In this document: positions 6,552-9,924 of the stretch, piece after piece
Numbering within the stretch: position 1 is the stretch's first letter
Layout: each line of letters starts with the position of its first letter
Source: Caribbeanibacter sp964518305
GTDB lineage: Bacteria; Gemmatimonadota; Gemmatimonadetes; Palauibacterales; Palauibacteraceae
Length of the DNA: 9,924 bases
Assembly (NCBI GenBank): GCA_964518305.1
Contig: CAZFDK010000080.1
Span: forward strand, 1-9,924
Reading direction: 5' to 3'
Made by a program: the position numbers and the translations under genes
The notes under the pieces: generated by a model
The model's database searches: none
What the model was told of the DNA's origin: nothing
What the model saw: the letters and a program-made list of their open reading frames with translations, nothing else

Positions 6552-6569
6552 ACTCCGGGGGCGTAGCTT
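6540..6569 (+). promoter_or_regulatory. Candidate sigma70-type promoter of manC block
   Basis: TTGACG (6540-6545, five of six) is followed by an 18-nt spacer and TAGCTT (6564-6569; first two bases and last T of the -10 match). Transcription would start near 6576, leaving a leader of about 120 nt before ATG 6698. Confidence 0.45.
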
Positions 6570-6697
6570 CCGCGCGTTCGGTCGCCCCGTCGTCGGCTCT
6601 TCGGAACCCGTCGGGTGGCGCCTTGTTCCGGGCGTCCCCCGCCACAGACCCTTCAGCACATGCACCGCGACGCGAAGCGTACTCGCCGGGGCTCGCC

Positions 6698-7768
6698 ATG
6701 AACGCCACGGGCGCTCCCACCGATTCCACGCCCGACGAGGCGTGGGCCGTGATCCTGGCCGGCGGGGTCGGTTCCCGCTTCTGGCCCGCCTCCACACCGC
6801 AGCGGCCGAAGCAGCTGCTCCCCCTGGGGAGTGGCCGGCCGCTCATCACCGACACCGTGGAGCGCGCGGACCGCCTCGTGGGACTCGACCGTACCCGGAT
6901 CGTAGCCGGGACCCACCTGGTGGGGCCCATCCGCGAGGCGTGTCCCGAACTCGATCCCGAGCACTTCTTCGTGGAGCCCGAGGCCCGGGGCACCGGCCCG
7001 GCCCTGGCATGGGCGGCCTGGCGTCTTCAGCGCCGCGATCCGGACGCGGTCATGATCTCCCTGCACGCGGACCACGTCATCCGTCCCTACGATCGCTTCC
7101 GGGAGACCGCTTCCGGGGCGCTCGGGGCGGCCTCCGAGGACGGTCGGCTCTACTGCCTGGGCAAGCGTCCCACCCGGCCGGAGATCGGCTACGGCTACCT
7201 CCGCCTCGGGGAGGAGCTCGGCGAGTCCCGGTGGGAAGTGGAGGAATTCGTGGAGAAGCCCGACCGGGAGACGGCCGCGGCCTACCTGGAGTCCGGTGAC
7301 TACTTCTGGAACACCGGCATCTTCGCGTGGCGGTGCAGCGCCCTCCTGGAGGAGGCCTCTGAGCGAAGCCCGGAGCTGGGGCCGGCCCTGCGCCATCTGG
7401 AGGACGAGGACAGTACCGCCTTCTTCCGGGACGTTCGGCCGATCAGCGTGGACGAGGGTGTCTTGGAGCGATCGGATCGGGTCGGCTGCGTGGAGGCGGA
7501 CTTCGAGTGGGACGACGTCGGTACGTGGACCGCCCTTTCCCGCACCCGGGGCGCCGACGAGCACGGCAACACGGTGGTGGGCCCGGCACAGCTCGTGGAA
7601 AGCGCCGACAACGTGGTGTGGTCCGAAGACGGGGAGGTCACTCTCTTCGCCGTCTCCGACCTGGTGGTTGTCCGCAACGGCGAGCACACTCTGGTCACCA
7701 CACGTGAGGCGGCGCCCCGTCTGAAGGACCTGCTGGCTCGTCGGGAGAGCAGCGAGGGCGGCACGTGA
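6698..7768 (+). CDS. manC: Mannose-1-phosphate guanylyltransferase
   Basis: The enzyme joins GTP and mannose-1-phosphate to give GDP-mannose, the donor for mannosylated or fucosylated envelope glycans. The 356-residue protein is the single-domain type, without the isomerase half of longer ManC proteins. It shows the nucleotide-binding signature LAGGVGSRFWP (20-30) with PKQLL (K38), EPEARGTGPA (93-102), SLHADHVI (121-128), VEEFVEKP (182-189), FWNTGIF (203-209) and FEWDDVGTW (269-277). The usual motif is L-P-x-DH; here the proline is His123. I start at ATG 6698, close to the conserved core; an in-frame TTG at 6623 would add 25 residues of unconserved-looking sequence. There is no strong Shine-Dalgarno. 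The stop overlaps the next gene as GTGA, so the two are probably co-translated. A related hexose-1-phosphate nucleotidyltransferase specificity cannot be excluded. Confidence 0.93.
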   Translation: MNATGAPTDSTPDEAWAVILAGGVGSRFWPASTPQRPKQLLPLGSGRPLITDTVERADRLVGLDRTRIVAGTHLVGPIREACPELDPEHFFVEPEARGTGPALAWAAWRLQRRDPDAVMISLHADHVIRPYDRFRETASGALGAASEDGRLYCLGKRPTRPEIGYGYLRLGEELGESRWEVEEFVEKPDRETAAAYLESGDYFWNTGIFAWRCSALLEEASERSPELGPALRHLEDEDSTAFFRDVRPISVDEGVLERSDRVGCVEADFEWDDVGTWTALSRTRGADEHGNTVVGPAQLVESADNVVWSEDGEVTLFAVSDLVVVRNGEHTLVTTREAAPRLKDLLARRESSEGGT

Positions 7769-9003
7769 AGCTGCTTCTCTTCGACGACGAGACGGCCGAC
7801 GGCTGGCGCCCCTTCGCCCTCACGCGCCCTGCCGGCGAGCTCCTCTTCGGTGCGCTTCGCCTGCGGGAGCGCCTGGAGCGGTGGGCCGGGACCGCGGCCG
7901 CGGGCCACCTGGTTCGCCGCGAGGCTGCTTCATCGTTCGCGGAGCCGGGCGCCCCTCCCGCCCGGCGGCCCGATGAAGCGGAGGACCGGGCCGGCGAGGC
8001 GGGCGAGGGACGGCTGCTCCTCCTCTCCCGCTTCGTGCCGGACCGCGGCGACGGACTCTCGATCCCAGACCGGGAGCGGGTCGCCGTCCTCCGGCACGGG
8101 GACCGGGTGGTCGGCGCTTATCTGCCCCCCGGCCGTCCGCTTCCCGGAGCCGGGTGGACGGCACGTCCCTCCCCCCCGGACGACGCCGGGGACGCCGCGA
8201 CCGTGGACGTGGACGGGCGCGTCCTGGAGGAGGTATGGGAGCTGGTGACCCGGAACCCGGAGCAGATGGAGCGCGACCTGGAGGGGACGCCCCTGCCCTG
8301 GCCCGGGGCCGGGCCCGTGGACGGCGTCGAAGTTGTGGGCGACCGTCCCATCCTGGCCGCCGGCGATGTGCACGTGGAGCCCGGCGTCGTGGCCGACACC
8401 CGGCCGGGTCCCGTCCTCCTGGCCCCCGGCGTGGAGATCACCGCCGGCACCCGGCTGGAGGGCCCGCTGTACATCGGCCCCCACAGCCGCCTGCTGGGCG
8501 GCAAGATCTCCTGCTCGTCGGCCGGTCCCTACTCCTATCTGCACGGCGAGGTGGAGGAAAGCGTGGTCCTGGGCTATACGAACAAGGCCCACCACGGCTT
8601 CCTGGGCCACAGCTACCTCGGGCGGTGGGTGAACCTGGGCGCCGGGACCACCAATTCCGACCTCAAGAACAACTACAGCGCCGTGCGGATCGCCGGCCCC
8701 TACGAGCAGCGCGACACCGGGGTTCTCAAGCTCGGCGTTTTTTTGGGCGACCACGCCAAGACCGGCATCGGGACGCTCCTCACCGGCGGCACCGTCATCG
8801 GGGCCGGATCCAACGTCTTCGGCGGCGGAACGGTGCCCAAGTGGGTGCCGCCCTTCTCCTGGGGGCGGGGCGACGCCCTGGACGTGCACCGCCGGCGAGA
8901 CTTCCTGGAGACCGCTTCCCGGGTGCTGCCGCGACGAGGCGTGGAGCCCACCGGTGACGTCCGCGACTGGCTCGCGGCGGCCTGGGACGAGGCGCGGGGG
9001 TGA
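7765..9003 (+). CDS. GlmU-like protein: degenerate sugar nucleotidyltransferase plus left-handed beta-helix
   Basis: This matches the putative sugar nucleotidyltransferase (GlmU N-terminal-like, NTP_transf_4) family common in Bacteroidota and relatives. The 412-residue protein opens with LLLFDDE (3-9) and ALTRPAGEL (18-26), the family hallmark, rather than the LAGGxGTRM loop of true pyrophosphorylases. A Glu/Ala/Pro-rich insertion follows (about 55-82). Hexapeptide repeats of a left-handed beta-helix run from about 188 to 350. GYTNKAHHGFLGH (270-282) and LGAGTTNSDLKNNY (291-304) resemble the acetyltransferase site of GlmU, with H276 aligning by eye with the catalytic histidine (H363 in E. coli). 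Starts at GTG 7765, overlapping manC by 4 nt; the stop is 4 nt before walJ. The substrate is unknown. Likely role: acylation and/or activation of a sugar for the envelope (inference). A 7-T run lies at 8738-8744. Confidence 0.85.
   Translation: MKLLLFDDETADGWRPFALTRPAGELLFGALRLRERLERWAGTAAAGHLVRREAASSFAEPGAPPARRPDEAEDRAGEAGEGRLLLLSRFVPDRGDGLSIPDRERVAVLRHGDRVVGAYLPPGRPLPGAGWTARPSPPDDAGDAATVDVDGRVLEEVWELVTRNPEQMERDLEGTPLPWPGAGPVDGVEVVGDRPILAAGDVHVEPGVVADTRPGPVLLAPGVEITAGTRLEGPLYIGPHSRLLGGKISCSSAGPYSYLHGEVEESVVLGYTNKAHHGFLGHSYLGRWVNLGAGTTNSDLKNNYSAVRIAGPYEQRDTGVLKLGVFLGDHAKTGIGTLLTGGTVIGAGSNVFGGGTVPKWVPPFSWGRGDALDVHRRRDFLETASRVLPRRGVEPTGDVRDWLAAAWDEARG
8738..8744 (+). other. Run of seven T in the GlmU-like gene
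   Basis: The codons GTT TTT TTG (V325-F326-L327, within LGVFLGDH) give T7 in a gene that otherwise uses TTC for Phe and GC-ending Leu codons. It is a potential polymerase-slippage site. The frame continues normally through it, so the gene is intact as sequenced. Confidence 0.5.
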
Positions 9004-9004
9004 G
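8996..9004 (+). promoter_or_regulatory. Purine-rich ribosome binding site of walJ
   Basis: GGGGGTGAG ends 3 nt before TTG 9008 and overlaps the stop of the GlmU-like gene. It supports the unusual TTG start against the upstream in-frame GTG at 8954 and implies coupling to the preceding gene. Confidence 0.5.
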
Positions 9005-9007
9005 CGC

Positions 9008-9847
9008 TTGAAGGTCGCCGCCCTGGGCAGCGGGAGCGAGGGGAACGCCGTCCTGCTGGAGGGCCGCCATGCCCGGGTCCTCGTGGACGCCGGATTCAGC
9101 GGGATCGAGGTGGAACGCCGCCTGTGTGCCCTGGGCGTGGAGCCGGAGACGGTGAACGCCCTGGTGATCACCCACGAGCACCGGGATCACACCTCCGGCA
9201 TGGGGATCCTGGCCCGGAGGTTCGGGTGGCCCCTGCACCTGAGCGAGCCCACGGCCCGGGCCTGCGACGACCTGCTCTACGGCGAGGAGACGCTCCACTT
9301 CTACCGGGCCGAGGAGCCCTTTCGCGTCGAGGACCTGGAGTTCCGGCCCTTCCTCACGTGCCACGACTCCGTCGAGCCGCTGGCCCTGGCGGCCGTGGAG
9401 TCGGAGACGGGCCACAAAGTGGGTCTGGCCACGGACCTGGGGCGGGCCACGACCAGCGTCCGCGCCGCGCTCCGGGAATGCCACTTCCTGATCCTCGAGG
9501 CCAACCACGACGAGGTGCTGCTGCGCGAGGGGCCCTACCCCTGGAGCGTGAAGCAGCGCATCGCCGGCAGCCGCGGCCACCTCTCCAACCGGCTGGCCGC
9601 CGACCTGGCCCGGGAGCTCCACCACCCGGACCTGGCCGGCGTGCTCCTGTTCCACCTGAGCCAGCGGTGCAACGAACCGGAGCGTGCCCGGTCGCGGGTG
9701 AATAACGCCCTGCGGCAGGAAGGATTCGACGGTGAGCTGGACGTTGCCGTGCAGGAGGAGCCGTCGCGGCTCTTCGACATCTCCGACCTGCTGTCACGGG
9801 TCCGAAGCGCCGGCGGCCGGCCGCAGCTGGGGCTGTTCGAGGGGTAG
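9008..9847 (+). CDS. walJ: WalJ/YycJ-type MBL-fold exonuclease with C-terminal clamp-binding-like motif
   Basis: This is a metallo-beta-lactamase-fold protein of the WalJ/YycJ/VicX group; characterised members are metal-dependent DNA exonucleases, with a role in mismatch repair proposed in Bacillus. The 279 residues show KVAALGSGSEGNAVLL (2-17), VLVDAGFSG (24-32), the metal motif HEHRDH (H56, H58, D60, H61), CHD (H119), TD (D143), NH (H167) and HLS (H191 and H216), as expected for the fold. The protein ends RPQLGLFEG: QLGLF (273-277) matches the bacterial beta-clamp binding consensus QL[SD]LF in four of five positions. I start at TTG 9008, where the protein begins in family register with GGGGGTGAG (8996-9004) just upstream; an in-frame GTG at 8954 would overlap the previous gene by 50 nt. 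Last gene of the manC block; no terminator is visible after it. Confidence 0.9.
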   Translation: MKVAALGSGSEGNAVLLEGRHARVLVDAGFSGIEVERRLCALGVEPETVNALVITHEHRDHTSGMGILARRFGWPLHLSEPTARACDDLLYGEETLHFYRAEEPFRVEDLEFRPFLTCHDSVEPLALAAVESETGHKVGLATDLGRATTSVRAALRECHFLILEANHDEVLLREGPYPWSVKQRIAGSRGHLSNRLAADLARELHHPDLAGVLLFHLSQRCNEPERARSRVNNALRQEGFDGELDVAVQEEPSRLFDISDLLSRVRSAGGRPQLGLFEG

Positions 9848-9871
9848 CGGGGCGTCGGCCGCTGTCACTTC

Positions 9872-9924
9872 CTACGGCGGCGCCTCGCCGGCCTCGACGG
9901 CGGCGAAGCCGGCCTCCAGGGCGG
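9872..9924 (-). CDS. Possible C-terminal end of a convergent gene (partial)
   Basis: The minus strand is open from the window edge to a TAG at 9874-9872, encoding sixteen complete codons that read ALEAGFAAVEAGEAPP. The strongly GC-ending codons resemble real coding sequence here and a convergent neighbour is plausible, with 24 bp between its stop and that of walJ. The stretch is far too short to recognise a family, and random GC-rich sequence can look the same. Confidence 0.3.
   Translation of the reverse strand, partial: ALEAGFAAVEAGEAPP

Larger units (their letters stand above)
6432..6697. other. Divergent intergenic region with two candidate promoters and a palindrome
   Basis: This 266-bp stretch separates the start codons of the two gene blocks. 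From left to right it holds the short leader and promoter of the minus-strand block, an imperfect GTAA-N6-TTAC element (6496-6509), the inverted repeat at 6526-6551, the plus-strand promoter and a roughly 120-nt manC leader (about 6576-6697). In the leader I see no open reading frame worth calling and no recognisable riboswitch. Short GC-rich pairings there (for example TTCCG with CGGAA) are too weak to call. Confidence 0.6.

Noticed and set aside
6623..6697. TTG 6623 as an earlier manC start
   Set aside because: It adds 25 residues unlike any family N-terminus and has no better ribosome site; ATG 6698 already leaves 18 residues before the conserved loop.
4573..6993. serS frame open far upstream, suggesting an N-terminal extension to 806 residues
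   Set aside because: The extension runs through the lipoprotein gene and the divergent promoter region, and the family N-terminus LDIKELR begins exactly at GTG 5844.
6653..7687. 344-codon minus-strand frame antisense to manC
   Set aside because: manC on the plus strand has all family motifs; the antisense product has none.
8954..9007. GTG 8954 as an earlier walJ start
   Set aside because: It would overlap the GlmU-like gene by 50 nt and add Arg/Gly-rich sequence. The family begins at KVAALGSGS, right after TTG 9008, with a purine-rich site in place.
7930..9171. 413-codon minus-strand frame antisense to the GlmU-like gene and walJ
   Set aside because: Shadow of two recognisable plus-strand genes; composition is typical of antisense GC-rich frames and no motif is present.
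9887..9918. Direct repeat GCCGGCCTC near the right edge
   Set aside because: Explained by repeated Glu-Ala-Gly codons in the possible convergent gene; only two short copies.
9848..9924. GC-rich pairings after walJ as an intrinsic terminator
   Set aside because: Stems such as TCGCCG/CGGCGA exist but no T-run follows on either strand, and the stretch may be the end of a convergent gene.

Overview
The window is compact, GC-rich bacterial chromosome carrying two divergent gene blocks. The FCB-type GlmU-like protein, the nearly complete absence of TTA, CTA and TCA codons, heavy use of GTG and TTG starts, and sigma70-like TTGAC promoters suggest a Gemmatimonadota-type organism. That placement is an inference from style and gene families, not a proven assignment.

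Left block (1-6431, minus strand): read 5' to 3' from the divergent region, the order is a small secreted lipoprotein (HmuY-like, tentative), serS (seryl-tRNA synthetase), a pcrA/uvrD-type DNA helicase, gatC, gatA, and gatB cut off by the window edge. Junctions are tight: a 1-nt overlap, a 4-nt ATGA overlap, 16- and 35-nt gaps, and a 4-nt GTGA overlap. This looks like one operon with translational coupling. It combines tRNA charging (SerS; the GatCAB amidotransferase that converts misacylated Glu-tRNAGln and/or Asp-tRNAAsn) with DNA repair and transcription-conflict resolution (PcrA).

Divergent region (6432-6697): it holds a candidate promoter for each direction and a perfect 8-bp inverted repeat (10-bp spacer) that overlaps the -35 of the rightward promoter, plus a roughly 120-nt leader before manC.

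Right block (6698-9847, plus strand): manC (mannose-1-phosphate guanylyltransferase), a GlmU-like protein with a degenerate nucleotidyltransferase half and a left-handed beta-helix acyltransferase half, and a WalJ/YycJ-type metallo-beta-lactamase-fold exonuclease. Junctions are a 4-nt GTGA overlap and a 4-nt gap. The first two genes point to activated-sugar or cell-envelope metabolism. The third is a DNA-repair type nuclease ending in QLGLF, a good match to the beta-sliding-clamp binding motif. A probable convergent gene end lies at the right edge.

I see no CRISPR array, IS element, phage gene, tRNA or rRNA. Most of the window is housekeeping. The observations most worth checking are the clamp-binding tail on WalJ, the uncharacterised GlmU-like enzyme, the palindrome at the manC promoter, the octamer repeat with mini-ORFs in front of gatA, and two T-runs with rare codons inside otherwise GC-rich genes.
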